Below are positions 46,650 to 59,287 of a DNA stretch of 64,000 nucleotides, piece after piece. The stretch comes from Gnetum montanum (taxonomy: Eukaryota > Streptophyta > Gnetopsida > Gnetales > Gnetaceae): assembly GCA_015680685.1 (NCBI GenBank), contig MNCI01013584.1, positions 614,454 through 678,453 of the forward strand, given 5' to 3'. The notes beneath the pieces were generated by a model. The model saw only the letters and a program-made list of their open reading frames with translations, ran no database searches and was not told where the DNA came from. Each line of letters opens with the position of its first letter. Positions within the stretch are counted from its first letter, which is position 1. The translations under genes and the position numbers were made by a program.

Positions 46650-47960
46650 TAAAGGCTGTAGACTCACTAGAGAAGCCATGGACCATAGAATATCTAACTT
46701 ATCTCATAATACAATAGCTTCCTATTGAATGGAGTAGAAAATAGTGAGAACAATTTCTTCATAAAGCCAAATGATACATGAAAATCAATGGAAACCTATA
46801 CAAGATTTATGCAGATGGGATTATTAGATGGTATGTACCAAATCATGTCTAGCAGAGAGCTTTACAAGATGCCCATGAAGGTCCATGTGGTGGCCATTAG
46901 GAAGGGCACAGAACTATACTTAAACTATTGATGACAAGCTACTTTTTGTTCTATGCTATTCCAAGACGTCCACATGTTTGCAAAATCTTGGAAATGCTAC
47001 CAAAGGGATGGAGAAATTATGGCTAGATATGAAGGACTATAATACTAGATACAACCATTGGAGTGTTTTGATATTTGGGGAATTGATTTTAAGGGGCCCA
47101 TTCAATTGATGTCAAATGAAAAAGCATACACTATTGTAATTATGGATTATTGCACAAAGTGGGTAGAGGCAACAACAATGAAGGATTGTACAACAAAAAT
47201 AACTGTTAAGTTTTTTTAACAACATGTTATGAACTAATTTGGAGTACCCATAATGCTAATATCAAATAATGGAACCCACTTCATTGGTGCTACCTTTAAG
47301 AAACTCATGCAAAAATTTGGGGTTATCTATAAATGAATAACACCATATCATCCCCAAGCAAATGATCAAGACAAAGTCACTAACCATGAAATTACTAGAA
47401 TACTCACTAGGATAGTTAGTACATTTAGATGTGATTTGAGTATGAAATTAAATGATGCTCTATGGGTCTATAAAAGATCTTGGAAGCTACCTATAGGATA
47501 CACACCATATGAGTTAGTCTATGGCAAGTTGCCAATACTCCCAACTAGGCAAAGCTTCACACTCTAGCTATTGCTAGTGAACTTGACCTTGATTTGAGTT
47601 TAGCCCAAAAGGAATGTTTGATGAATTTGAATCTTTTAGATCAAAATCAACTAATAGCACTCATGGGTAGTGAAGTCCATAAGCATTACTCCAAACTGAG
47701 GCATGATTCGTGGATAAGGAATATAACTATAAAACCAAGTGACAAGGTCCTTTATTATAATCCCAATCATTTGCCCCAAAAGACTAAGTTTTAGATACTT
47801 TGGGAAGGACCCTACATTGTACATGTCACTTATCCATCTGGTGTCCTTCATATTCATCATCCATTTAGCCCACATAAGCTTATCCTTGTCAACATCCAAC
47901 AAGTCAAATCATATTATGAGTATTCAAAGGAGTCTACCCAACCTACTCACTAGTCTTCCA
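46650..47960 (+). pseudogene. Integrase of element D (decayed)
   Basis: The core reads FDIWGIDFKGPIQL, VIMDYCTKWVEATTMKD, MLISNNGTHFIGATFKKLMQ (second catalytic Asp is Asn), ITPYHPQANDQDKVTNHEIT (Glu position changed to Lys) and LNDALWVYKRSWKLPIGYTP. It ends past a frameshift with ILWEGPYIVHVTYPSG and LVNIQQVKSYYE. The catalytic losses confirm it is dead. Confidence 0.75.
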
Positions 47961-50100
47961 TTTATTCTATCTTCCATTTCCCTGATCATCATAATAGTCA
48001 TGGGGGCATCCATTTAAAATCATAGGTACCTTACTACTTTTTCTATTTTTTTTTGTTTTACAATTCTTTCCATATTTTCACATTCTTTGATATTATCTTA
48101 TTCTTTTATACTTTTCGATTTCTTTAATTTTTCATTCTTTATACTTTTTCATAACTTTTACTATCTTTTCCATTTCTTTTATACTTTGTTTTCAAACCTT
48201 GTGTAAATAATTTTGATTACTAATAAGACACATTATAAATAAAGGTAAGATGAATTCCAATAAACTGAAGATTTCTCTATCTTATCAAGTCATAAGAGAT
48301 TGATTATTTGCACAATGAGTCCACATCATTTATCCACCGATTTCATTAATAAGAGGTTCTTACCATGGACATAATGATATTCTTTTCTAGCATACAACTA
48401 ATAATAAACTTGTGATTATTATGCCTGGACAAAAGAGTAAAGAACCAAGTGGGAATGTAAAGGGTGTGACATCAAGGGGATTTGTGGATTCTTTTAGATT
48501 ACTATTGTGAATTCCTATCATGTTACTAAGGTTGTATTATATCCTTGTAGATCTAACGAAAAATGGAAGTAAGAGTAAAATAAGTGCTGCCTTAAAAGGT
48601 TGACACAAATAACAAATAAAAGGACACAAAATAAATTTCTAGGGGTTCCATTGAAAAGACATGTTACCCATGCCTAAAGGTAGGTGGCTTCTTAGGAATC
48701 TAAAAAATAAAGAAGTGCATGAATAAACTCCTCACTTGGACAATATGCCAAGTGATGATACTCCTTGTAGCATTGATATTCTAACAATTGTAATTCCAAG
48801 AGATGACACAATGTGATGTCATTAGATGTGGTTTAGACTAGGTTTGAATTTTGGACAAAAAGGCTAATGATTACCTTAACCACTAATAAAACACAAGAAT
48901 TCATTTGATGTCCCGATTTTTGGAATCCCTTCTAAGCTCATTTCATCTCATCATTTGAATAATCATAACTTATGATTTTATGTAATATAGAGTTATTTTC
49001 TCAATTTTGTGGTATTAACATGTGTATTTTGCTACATATTTATGCGTTACATTCAACTCCTTAAGTGCCTAAGGATAGTTTTAGGGGTGGTTATACAAGG
49101 GCATTAAGGGTTAGAGCCTGCTTTGGGGAGGACCCACTTGTATAATTGTTGTATATTATACTTCCCAAGAAATTCCAAATCATCTTGAACCTTCTAGAGA
49201 TCAATAAATACTTTCCATATCATTTCAAAATATCCATTCTACAAATATGAATTCATTAGCCTTCTTACCTAACTTATGAAATTTTCTCACTTGAGATTCC
49301 TTCTCTATGAACTTCAAATGAAAAAATTTTAATAAAATTATGCATATTTTCATCATCCAAACCCTCTAAGCCATGTTAAAACCTTTCAAACATCTAAAAG
49401 AATTAATTTTCCCAATTAGACCCTTTTAAAAGATGAATTTTCTACGGCTTCAATATTGGGTCATTGATATTTGATTCACCTCAATATTAGATCCTTGATG
49501 TTAGATTCTTGATATTAGATTCCTCAAAATCTATATATATCAATGGGACTTAGAAAATATTTTATTCTTTCTTATTTCATGTAAGGAAGATTTTTCCAAT
49601 TTTCTTCTATGGAAAAGAGCTTTGACCTCCTAGCTTTCCCAAGCCATAACTTGATCACTATCACTTTGATTTTTATGTTTTCTAAACCCATTTGATCATA
49701 AAGTGTTGAACTTAGTTGTGGGGGGTACTATTGAGGAAAACATGAGCCAATGTTTTAGAAAATACTAACATATGGAAGGTATTTTTAAGGGTTAGTATAA
49801 AGAGAAAGTTGAAATTGTTAAGAATAAATCAATCCTACCAATGCCAAAACACTTACATAAAGTTCCTAAGAAACCATAAAAATCAATATAAGGAAGCCAT
49901 ACATAAAGATAAAATGAATAATTATGAGGAATTATAAGAATCCTGACAACTATGGGGAAACTTTTTGAAAATTATTCTAACCTTGCAAACATGATAAACT
50001 AAGAACTTAATGAAACTAAGGGTATGAGTACGGTATAAATCCATTAAGAAAACATGGAAATACCTTGGTAATTTTGAAACCTTAATGATTGGAGATGGTC
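47961..50100 (+). other. Spacer of element D between integrase and 3' ORF
   Basis: AT-rich and without recognisable coding sequence. Near 49450-49530 short words such as gatattagattc and caatattgggtc repeat, recalling the LTR of this family. I found no other structure. Confidence 0.5.
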
Positions 50101-51008
50101 CCAAAAAGAGGAGGAGCATAAGAAGGACCATCATAGGGAGCAAGAAAATGATAGAGAGGCTAGGGAAGAGGCCAAAATGAAGGACAAGACCCAGGACATG
50201 AGGAAAAGGAAGCCCAATAATTTAGTATTCATCAAGAAACTCTTGCTTTGGGACAATCAGTCCAAGGAGAGGTTGTAACACCACAAGAGTAAGGACAATG
50301 GCTCACATTGTCATAGGACTACCTCCAAGCTATCAAAGAAAGATCCATCTTGACCATGGTCATCATGGAAATGAACTTTGGTCCATTCATGGCATTTTTT
50401 CTTGAAGTAGTTAGGACATAACTCCATGTGTCACCACTATGGCCAATTCTATTAGAAAGTGGTGAATGGTATCTTAGGAAAAGATACCAGTTTTGGAACA
50501 ACAAGGAAGAGGGTATTATAATCAATATTGGAGGAATTTTAGTTTGATTATTAATCAAGGAAATTATAGAAGCTCTAAATATACCAAATGAAAAGGAAAG
50601 GTTAGCATATCTATCCATTTGATTTAATCCTGAAATTAGAAAGTTATGGTTGAAATGGGCTTATGGAAAAGAAGATAAAAGCTACAATAAACTAACTTTG
50701 GAGGAGGGGATATACTTTAAAATTGGCACCTATCATCTATTCCCAACAAAAGGACTTAATCGATTATCAACTTATGTGGCTAGAGGAAGTGCAATTATGA
50801 TGGGCAAGTACAATGCCAACCTTGCAAAACTCTATTTCATGGAGATTGAATAGTGATTTGAAGAAAGGAAGGTAGGGAAGTCAACAATACCATTCCCTTG
50901 CCTTATCAAGAAACTATGCAAGCAAGTTGAAATCCTAGGATACACCAATGACATTCCTAGGAAAGCCCAAAATGCTTCATACACCAAGTTGCTCAAAGCA
51001 TTACTGTT
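50100..51008 (+). pseudogene. 3' extra ORF of element D, N-terminal part (decayed)
   Basis: It reads IRKLWLKWAYGKEDKSYNK, LSTYVARGSAIMMGKYNANL, FMEIE and, after stops, KVGKSTIPFPCLIKKLCKQV with EILGYTNDI. Element H has the same segments on the minus strand. The FPCLI-KKLC stretch recalls the putative plant transposon-protein domain seen in extra ORFs of plant gypsy elements, which I could not confirm. The ORF breaks off at about 51008 at a foreign island. Confidence 0.55.
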
Positions 51009-53760
51009 GGTGACCATCAACGAGTGTCCTCGAACAGGATTCAGGTGCCTGCTGGTCTCTGGCAACACCAAGGCCCAGATACCTCCAAATAAACTCAGTA
51101 GTTAATGTGAGTATGTGTGTGTGCTGTTGCGGCATGCGGTTGTGAGAAATGTAACGATTGCATTGTGTGTAAACTACAAATGACTTGCTTTAAAGAGATT
51201 CAGCCAACTTTGCCAAGTACTGTGAGTTGTTGAAAATTTCCTATTTTGTTCAACTGCCTAGTCTACGCGGTCCTTATAATACCTACTTGTAACAAATAAA
51301 ATTTTGCAAAAACATTTGAGCACAACTCCGCAATCTACTCCTAATTTTCCCCAGAGAAAGAGATAGTTCCACAAGAAAACTAGAAATAGAGCAAGATTCG
51401 ATGGAAATAAGCAGAAAAGAAAAGAAAGCAGATTTGTGTAGACCTCAAATATTTAAACAAGGTAAAATGACACGAGTAAACACTTCGCAATAAAGCTATC
51501 CCAAATTCAATATCTACGAATTGTTCAAACTTCCAAGGCTCAAACAAGCAATATCTTCAAGACAATCCTACTATGCTACCAAAAATTGCTGCGTAAACTA
51601 CCACGTACGAGACTCCATTTTGACTAGATAATAGATGTCAACGATTGCATTCAAACAGAACCTTTAAAAGACTTGACAATTTCTGATTGAAATACCACGA
51701 GAATTCACTTTAAAGATAAAAAGAAGCTATTCTGGTCCCATCAAAATACCAAAGATTTTCTGAACCCTCTCGACTACTGAATTGTTCAACGGCGTGACTA
51801 CAAACAGAGGCTCTCTTACAACAATCCCAATAGCAGTTCCCACACGTTGCACAATAATGAAATTTACTACTAAAATGCTCTTAAGGCTTTTAAACACAAG
51901 CGCTTCTATGGCAAAATTTTAATAGAAATTTCTATCGGGCAACAAGAANNNNNNNNNNNNNNNNNNNNNNNNNNNNNNNNNNNNNNNNNNNNNNNNNNNN
52001 NNNNNNNNNNNNNNNNNNNNNNNNNNNNNNNNNNNNNNNNNNNNNNNNNNNNNNNNNNNNNNNNNNNNNNNNNNNNNNNNNNNNNNNNNNNNNNNNNNNN
52101 NNNCCCATTTAGTTGACAAGTGGCCATTGTGGAGATAAAAAGGCTATAGTTGACAAGTGGCCTTTTTAATGGTTACAAACATCATGGATTAAGGCTAGGA
52201 AGTTACAACTTCCACATAAAGTTACAATTATATAAATAAAAGCTATAGTTGGAAATGTCCATAAATCCCCCTTTTTATAAAATAGCTATACATATAACTT
52301 TATATATGTATATTTAGGAACGACATAAAGGTCAATAAATAGAATTTGATCATCTATCTCCCCTTGGCCATGCTACAGAAAACTTTATATATTTAATCAT
52401 ATCTATCGGGCTCACGTGTTGTAGGCACTGAAACTAGGGTTACAACTTTCCGCGTTATGCCTCTCTCTCTTTGACACTGGGGATGCCATTCTGTATGAAA
52501 CCTGGTGTGACCACGGAAGATCCAATGATGTGTTTGGAAACATAGGTGATTTTTTTGTTGAGCATAGCAGGCTCCATTGGCGTCGTTCCAGGCACACTTG
52601 CGGAGAATGGTCGCCGATGTACATGGCGGTGCAGAAGCTCAAGAACTGCTCAAGATCCTTGTACGCCTACGTTGCGTACACTGCGGTGGTGGCCTCGTGG
52701 GCTCCATCGATCTAGACAATGCCACCATTGCAGGCGGGGAGAACTCCATATCCAGGAATATTGAAGGGGAACTATGGAGAGCCAGTGCAGCACCATCGTG
52801 GAGAAGCAGACGTGCTACGTCCGACGTGGGAAGAACGACCTGTAGAAGGATCCTGGCACAGCAGACATGGAATAGTCCTTGGGTTGTCACCTCTCATTTC
52901 TCAAATGCCACCTCTCTCTTGCACTATTGTTGATGAAGCACCCGCATTGTATTGATGTTGATCCCCATCTTGAAATGCTGCTACTTTGTTCAAGACCCTG
53001 TGGTTTTGCTTGCTCTGATCTGCTATTTCTGTTGGCATAAGTGGCCATCCATGTTCCTTTCTTTTGCAAGAGGAGGTCACGTTACCCTTTGTTGATGTGC
53101 AGAAATCCCTGTTGTTATTAGGATGTTCAATGTAATAGTCGACTGTATCATCTTCAATTTTGAAAGATGGCTTCCCTGCATCTAGGGCATGATATGGAGT
53201 ATATTGATACAAAACCGGTCCTTCAAACAAACTGTGACAAGTTGTCCCTGTGCAAGACTTGGCCAATCAAAGATAATCTGACTTGCTTTCCACAAAGCAG
53301 ATGAGACGTTTGCATTAAAAGGAACTGCAAGTCTAGTTATAAAATTCTGATGCTTCAATTTATGCAATGCAACAGAAAAATCAACATCTTCATTCGGTCG
53401 GAACATCAATAAGGTTTATGCTTGTCTTTTGACATCCTTCTCTTAGTCTACGGGAAAATTTATTAAAATCCCCATATGTTGAGAAATGTGTGATAGGACC
53501 TCTTTACATGGGATGCAGAGCCAGTGCCATCCTAATGTTACCATTGAGTCATAGAACATCCATGCCGGTAACGTTAAGCCTATAGGTAAAATTCTTGTGT
53601 TGTTTATATTGATAATTGTTTTCATTCACTACATTTTTCTTCCAATCCATCTCTTTTTTTAACAAGTGATAGGAATCAATACCTTTTCAGATTACATCTT
53701 GCCATTTCGAATATTTGTATTGAAATATTTTGAAAATCTCAATCATCTCATGTCTCTGTT
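51009..53760. other. Unassigned island inside the 3' ORF of element D
   Basis: Composition and codon content change sharply at about 51009, and the reading of the family resumes near 53760. It holds a 155-N gap (51949-52103) and a twofold ttgacaagtggcc repeat after the gap. Two minus-strand frames look protein-like and adjoin: 53409-53182 (FITRLAVPFNANVSSALWKA) and 53266-52901 (HALDAGKPSFKIEDDTVDYY). I do not recognise either. It could be a captured gene piece or another transposon. No terminal repeats were found. Confidence 0.4.
51949..52103. other. Assembly gap (155 N)
   Basis: A run of N. Translations across it are meaningless. Confidence 0.99.
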
Positions 53761-55630
53761 CCATAAAATGGCTAAAATGTGCCAACAATTACCACCTAGG
53801 AAAGATCAAGGTGATGAACAAGAACTAGAAAAAGAGTAGGACCAAGAGCAAGAGCAATGACAAGATTAACAAGTAGGATCCAACAACCAATAGCAAGGAT
53901 AGCAATAGCCATAGGTTCCATCGCCACTGCCACTACAAGACTATCAACCGTTGAGGAGCCATCAACAAAAGATCATAGAAATAATTAGTTGGGAAACCAG
54001 AGAATACACCAATATCTACAAGGTCATTAACAATGCCATAAGATCCATAGTTTTAGCCAATCCTACAAGTGGATGAATTTCATTGTAGTTAGGAGAAGAG
54101 GTATGATCACAATAGATCTCTAGTAATGCTACATAGTTCCAAGTGGTACTAGAGATAGGAGAGGGAGTAGTAGTGGTAATGCAACATCAAGATGTAGCTG
54201 AAGTAGCAAAGGTGATCATTGATTACATCAAAGAGTTAGTCAATGTACCTATTGTGCCACCAATAGAACTTATTAGAACCAATGATGCGTAGATGCTAGT
54301 CAAAACCTTAATGACTTCTATAGATCATGAGGATGACCTTGATCAATTGTTGTAGATAGGGCAAGTAATGACAACACTCTTCAACATTCTAAGTGATGTC
54401 ACTATGGTGCAGTTAGAATTGATTACCACTTGTAGGAAATTGGTCATGGAAAAAATAAGGATAGAGCATGTAGAAATAGAGATTATAAAACTATAAGAAG
54501 ATCTCAAAATCCAAAGAGCTATAAGGAGAGATCCCATATAATTTGTTGCAATTGACCAATTGAGAAATTCAAAATAAAGTGGATCAACAAATTGATTGAG
54601 TAGAACAAACAATTAGTAGATGAGAAGGAGAAAGAAGTATGGAATGCCTCTATAGTTGAAGCATAGATGTATGGACATGTGAAGGTACTTACTACTGTAT
54701 AGGAAAGAAACAAAAAACTTGCTACTAACAACATGAGGTTGATCATAGTAGAAAAGAAAAAAACCATTCTAGAAGAAAGTATCCATTAGTTGAGAGAGCA
54801 ATTGATGAGGGTTAGTTAGGATATGAGCCACCTCATGAGAGAAAATAGAATCCTCTCTATGAAGGAGGTATGCGCTATTAGATAGAAATTAGAAATTGAA
54901 ATTAGTGCATGGTAGAATGAAGCGAAGAAGCATAGAGGCTCAAAGAGCACTTTCAAAACCAAGTGGACATATACAAGCAGATAAATAGAAAGACATCTAG
55001 ATGGAAAAGGCAAAAATCAGTTCTATTACAACATAAAATCCTGATTGACAATCCATCTTGGATAGCATGGCCCACACCTATCAAGCAGAAGTAAAAAATA
55101 GAGACCTACAGATAGAGGACTTGAAAGAATACATGATGTTAGAAAACCTTTGTTATGCTAAGTTGGACATGTTAACAACATGTAGGTCTAGAAATGGGCT
55201 AGAACAGTAAGTAGCAACCACCTATGCCTTATATGCGAAAGAGTTTGTAGATTGAAGAGATGCTTTGCAAAAACTCCAAGTAGCAAACTCAGAACCAAAA
55301 ATAGTGAAGGCTAGCTATCATGGGTAGAAAGATGTAGCAGTAAACCTAGCTAGAAAACTCTCAGACTCTCATGAATTAAGAGAAAAGAATAGACTGCGTG
55401 AGAAAGAAATAAGGCAATTTGCAACTTGGTATATTAAAGCAAACCAAATGTTTTGACAGCTACCATGCCCATGACACATGCTAACTCCATTAAAAATTGG
55501 TTCATTAGTGTGGACAATGCACGATTCCAGAATGGAAGAAGAAAAAATTTAGGTACTTCTAAATTTTAGAAGATTAATGATAAGGAAAAGTAACTAATGG
55601 AGGAGCCACCACCATCTAGAGCAACTTAAG
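53761..55630 (+). pseudogene. 3' extra ORF of element D, coiled-coil part (decayed)
   Basis: The plus-strand translation is rich in Glu, Lys and Leu with many stops. A readable stretch near 55240-55400 (AKEFVD, RDALQKLQVANSEPK, VKASYHG, VNLARKLSDSHELREK) matches 58021-57839 on the minus strand in G (KKEFVDRKDALQKLHVANLE). A coiled coil is likely. The biological role is unknown. Confidence 0.6.
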
Positions 55631-55837
55631 ACTACATCAAGCTTTACTAGATTTTGTTCTTTATTTTGTAAAGTTATCATATCATGAAATGTATCATTTT
55701 TGTAAACTCCATTGTGGCATTTATCAGTCATGTATATAATAATCAATGTTGTGTTAATATACCTCCCAATTTTATAAGGAACTTTATCTTGGTTTTGTTT
55801 GAACTCAAGGATGATTTTTCAGTTAGTCATGGTGGTA

Positions 55838-56563
55838 TGATAAATCATGGTTTTGTAGGCTATGAGATTGGGCACCCAATATCAGAGTCACGATATTGTA
55901 TCCTTGATATTAGAGCCCATGATTCAATGTTGAATATCCAATATCATTGACATGTGAAAGGCTTATAAATAGAACACTTAGGTGCACCATTCGAGAAACT
56001 TTCATTTCACCCTTAGGTAGAATTTTATTGTTTGTTTTCATAGTTTTAGTGATAGAGTGAATGCCTGCAGTGTGGTGTTGAGGAGTTGTATGGAATCTTT
56101 ATTTGAGTGAAGTGTACTTAGGCATAGTTCATGTCAAAAAATGAAGATCAAGATTACTTTTCATCATTGTAGCATCAACTTAGTTTTTATTTTATTACTT
56201 AGCATAGTTTTTACTGATTTTTAGATAATAATTTACATTTCTAAGTGTTTTACTTTACTTGTTCATTAGTAAAGTGGAATGAGAATGACTAGTTTTAAGA
56301 ATTTAAGTGTAATCGTTTGATAATCCCAATAGTGTTATAGCTTGGTTTGTCTAGTAGCATAATGCTAGGTAACCCAGTAATAGTTACATGAGCCGAAGAT
56401 GTGTATAGTAAGCTAGGATCGGATGCTAATCACTCTAGGCTAGTTTAGATTTACCTTTTTGTTGTTTGTTAGATTAAAGAATTAATGTTTCCATTACTGT
56501 CAAGATTAGCATAAGGCCATCACAACATCAATTATCATATACTTTACTTTGGGCTAAACCATA
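55838..56563 (+). repeat. Element D 3' LTR, truncated
   Basis: Starts TGATAAATCATGG, has TATAAATA at 55964-55971, and ends abruptly after ggctaaaccata, where the 5' LTR goes on for about 180 more bases. The break coincides exactly with the start of the inverted LTR of G. Confidence 0.8.
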
Positions 56564-57423
56564 TGATGGGCGGTGAGGTACCCCTACACCAAACCATATG
56601 AATCACAAGCATTCACACACAATTTTGTTGAATTCCATGGATGAGACTAGTTGTGGCATCTAGATCATTGTGCTTTGATTGTAGTTCATTGTCTTCCCAC
56701 TTGGACTAGTGGTAGCTTTGTCACGTATGGTTTAGTCCAAAGTGAGGCATATGATGTTGTCTAATCCTATGTTGCTCTTAATGATAATAAAGAGATAAAT
56801 TTATTAAGCTAATGAACAATGGAAAGTAAAACCTAAACTTGCCTACATGGGATGAGTATCCATTCTTAATTCTCCATACACACCTTGGACTTTATGTAAC
56901 TACTACTGGGATTGCCAAGCATACGTCATTGGGTGTGCCAAACGATACACTACTGGATTATCAGGTAGTTACACTTAAGCACTCGTGATTAAGCCACACT
57001 CATTCTGCTTAATAACAAGAATAGTAAATAGCAATAGATGGAAACATTTAACTAAATAAAATAGTAAGTAATTAAAGCAATAATAAATCTAAGTGAGTAT
57101 GCAATGATGAAAGTAATCTCAATCTTTATTTCCATTCATGTAATGTGCCCAATTACATCACACTTGAACAAAGGTGCCATACGATTACAAACATCACACT
57201 GTGGGCATGCACTGGGAAATGTAGATATCTAAGAAAAATTATCAAAAATTGAGAAAAAATTGATATTTCTATCATGCATCCAAGTGTTGTATTTAGAAGC
57301 TAGCATGGAAGAGATGATATTAGATATCTTACATCATTTCGTGGGACTCGATATCATGTATATGATATCAGAGCCTTGACATTGGGTATCTGATATTAGG
57401 ATTGACACAATCATGACTCATCA
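56564..57423 (-). repeat. Element G 3' LTR (inverted relative to D)
   Basis: 860 bp. On the plus strand it opens with tgatgggcggtgaggtaccc, the reverse complement of an LTR end of the ACTCATCA type, and closes with catgactcatca, the reverse of the TGATGAGTCATG start. A gatatc-rich zone lies at 57310-57400. Confidence 0.8.
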
Positions 57424-57559
57424 TACCACCATGACTAAATGAAAACTCATCCTCAAGTTAAATAAAAAGAAGCACAACTTCTATAAAATTTTTTCGGGAA
57501 GGTATGAAATTATTAACTGACTTCAAATAAACAAAAAAATTGACTCTTACATGTTGTAG

Positions 57560-58260
57560 TGGTGTTTTACAAAAATTGGAACACAATATTACAAAATGCA
57601 AAACTAGGAAAGCTCATGTGGTTCTTGGAGGTGGTGGCTCTTCCATTAGGTGCTTCCCTTTGTCATCAAGCTTGTGAAATTTGTAGCAATCAAGCAATGC
57701 TTGCAACTTTTCTCCCTTCGTTCATGGATAATGTATTTTCCAGGTTGCTGAAGTGATGGGTGTTATCACTAATACATCCTAAGGACATTGCAGTTGTAGG
57801 AACATATTATTGGCCTTCACATACTAAGCTACAAATTGTTAGCATTCTTTCTCAAAGTCCCTAGCTTTCTCTCTTAATTCTTGATAATCTATTAATCTCC
57901 TAGCTAGGTTTAAGGTGACATCCTTCTGTCCATGATAGCTAGCTTTAACCACCTTCAATTCCAGGTTTGCCACATGGAGCTTTTGTAAAGCATCTTTTCT
58001 GTCTACAAACTCTTTTTTCATATAATGCCTAAGTGGTTGCTACCTATTTCCAACTTGCTTTTGGGCCAACCTACTATTAACATGGTAAGGTTGGCATATA
58101 TGAGGTTAGCCAATGCCATGTATTCCTTCAAATCTTTGATTTATAGGTCTTTTTTTTTTTTACTTCTACCTAATGAACTAGCACATAACTATCCAAGATG
58201 GGTTGCCAGCTAGGATTTCATGCTAACATGGCTCCAATACTAGCTTTAACTATCTAGATT
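57560..58260 (-). pseudogene. C-terminal end of the 3' extra ORF of element G
   Basis: Residues at 58021-57839 (RKDALQKLHVANLELKVVKA, LARRLIDYQELREKARDFEK) match the coiled-coil ORF of D. The upstream part near 58213-58025 corresponds to the 36580-36700 part of H. It ends at the insertion of E. Confidence 0.65.
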
Positions 58261-58308
58261 TTTTTTAGTTATTTGCTTATACATGCCTACTTGGTCATAG
58301 AAGTGTTT

Positions 58309-59142
58309 TGATGGGACACGATATTGCATGGGCCGCGATATCGTGTACGTGATATCGCGTCTTCCCCTGTGATATCGCATACGCAATATCGCAGTGCGCC
58401 ATCAAATCGATAAATAAGAGGTGGCTCTCCCTTGTTTCACAATCTAGATCTAAACCCTTAGCAAAACTCTAGTAGTTTTACCTCTCCAGAGATAGAATAA
58501 TTTCTATGTGCCCGCAGTAGGAGTCCCAAAGTGAACGGATCTTTATTCGAGCAAATATTGTACCTGAGCACAAGTTTGTGTACGAAAATAAAGACGAACT
58601 TTTTCGATAAACCTCGTAGTGCATGGACTAAGCTAATTAGGAATTTAATTATTGTTATTCATTTTTCATCATTTAAATGCTTTATTAGTTAATTAAATCT
58701 CTCTCAACCCTTCTCTCATAGTTAAGTGCATTCAGTACGACCGCTTCGAGCACGTGTGTTACGCTTGGTAATCCCAGCAATGAATAGCGTTTGGTAATCC
58801 CAGAAGGTTGCATTGGCTCAGGGTGTGAATGGTAAGTGGGAACATATACTGATGCTAGGTTAATTAAGGCTTAGTTAGCTAGTTAAATTTAGTTAATTAG
58901 TCTCGTCACCTTTTCCCTCATTAGCATAGGCGATAAAACATAAAAGACATAAAAATCACATACCTTAGACTTACTTAACCATACAACTATGACAGATACA
59001 AGTAAGTTTTGGAAGACAACGAATGATTAACCTTAAGTGTTCCATAAGGCGTGCAGGCACTTAGTCTATGGAGTTCGACCGGATCGTGCGTGTAACGCTC
59101 ATATTCGTATGGTTGAGTGTAGGGGTACCTCGGCACTCATCA
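58309..59142 (+). repeat. Element E 5' LTR
   Basis: 834 bp, starts TGATGGGACACGATATTG and ends CACTCATCA. Bases 58318-58395 carry clustered gatatc/gatatcg and caatatcgc palindromes. A TATA-like gataaataag is at about 58408. Phrases such as tttattcgagcaaa and ggtaatcccagcaatg correspond to the LTR of D. Confidence 0.75.
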
Positions 59143-59161
59143 TTGATGTTGTTGCCAGGGA
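59143..59161 (+). other. Primer-binding site of element E (degenerate tRNA-Asp type)
   Basis: TTGATGTTGTTGCCAGGGA directly follows the LTR and keeps the GTTGCC core of the tRNA-Asp site. Confidence 0.62.
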
Positions 59162-59287
59162 CTAAGTTGTTTGTGCACTAAGTAAAACATAGGAAATCAT
59201 CCACATCATTGGGAAGCTTAAACGAACCCTTAGGGTTAATTAAAAAAAATATATATAATGGTTAATTAGCACATCGAATAAGACACA

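Larger units (their letters stand above)
40857..56563 (+). mobile_element. Element D: Athila-like Ty3/gypsy retrotransposon (decayed)
   Basis: 5' LTR, tRNA-Asp-like primer site, gag, protease, RT, RNase H, integrase, a long spacer, a 3' extra ORF and a truncated 3' LTR are all present in order. The integrase motif LNDALWVYKRSWKLPIGYTP and the RT stretch FLDGYNGYNQIRITPKD fit the Athila lineage. A foreign island (about 51009-53760) interrupts the 3' ORF. All genes have many stops. Confidence 0.82.
56564..58308 (-). mobile_element. Element G: fragment of a D-type retrotransposon, inverted
   Basis: Its 3' LTR (56564-57423) and the adjoining end of its 3' ORF are present on the minus strand. It was inserted in the 3' LTR of D after ccata and was itself cut by E at 58309. 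Confidence 0.72.

Noticed and set aside
51906-52127. Minus-strand frames across the gap
   Set aside because: Most residues are X from the N run.
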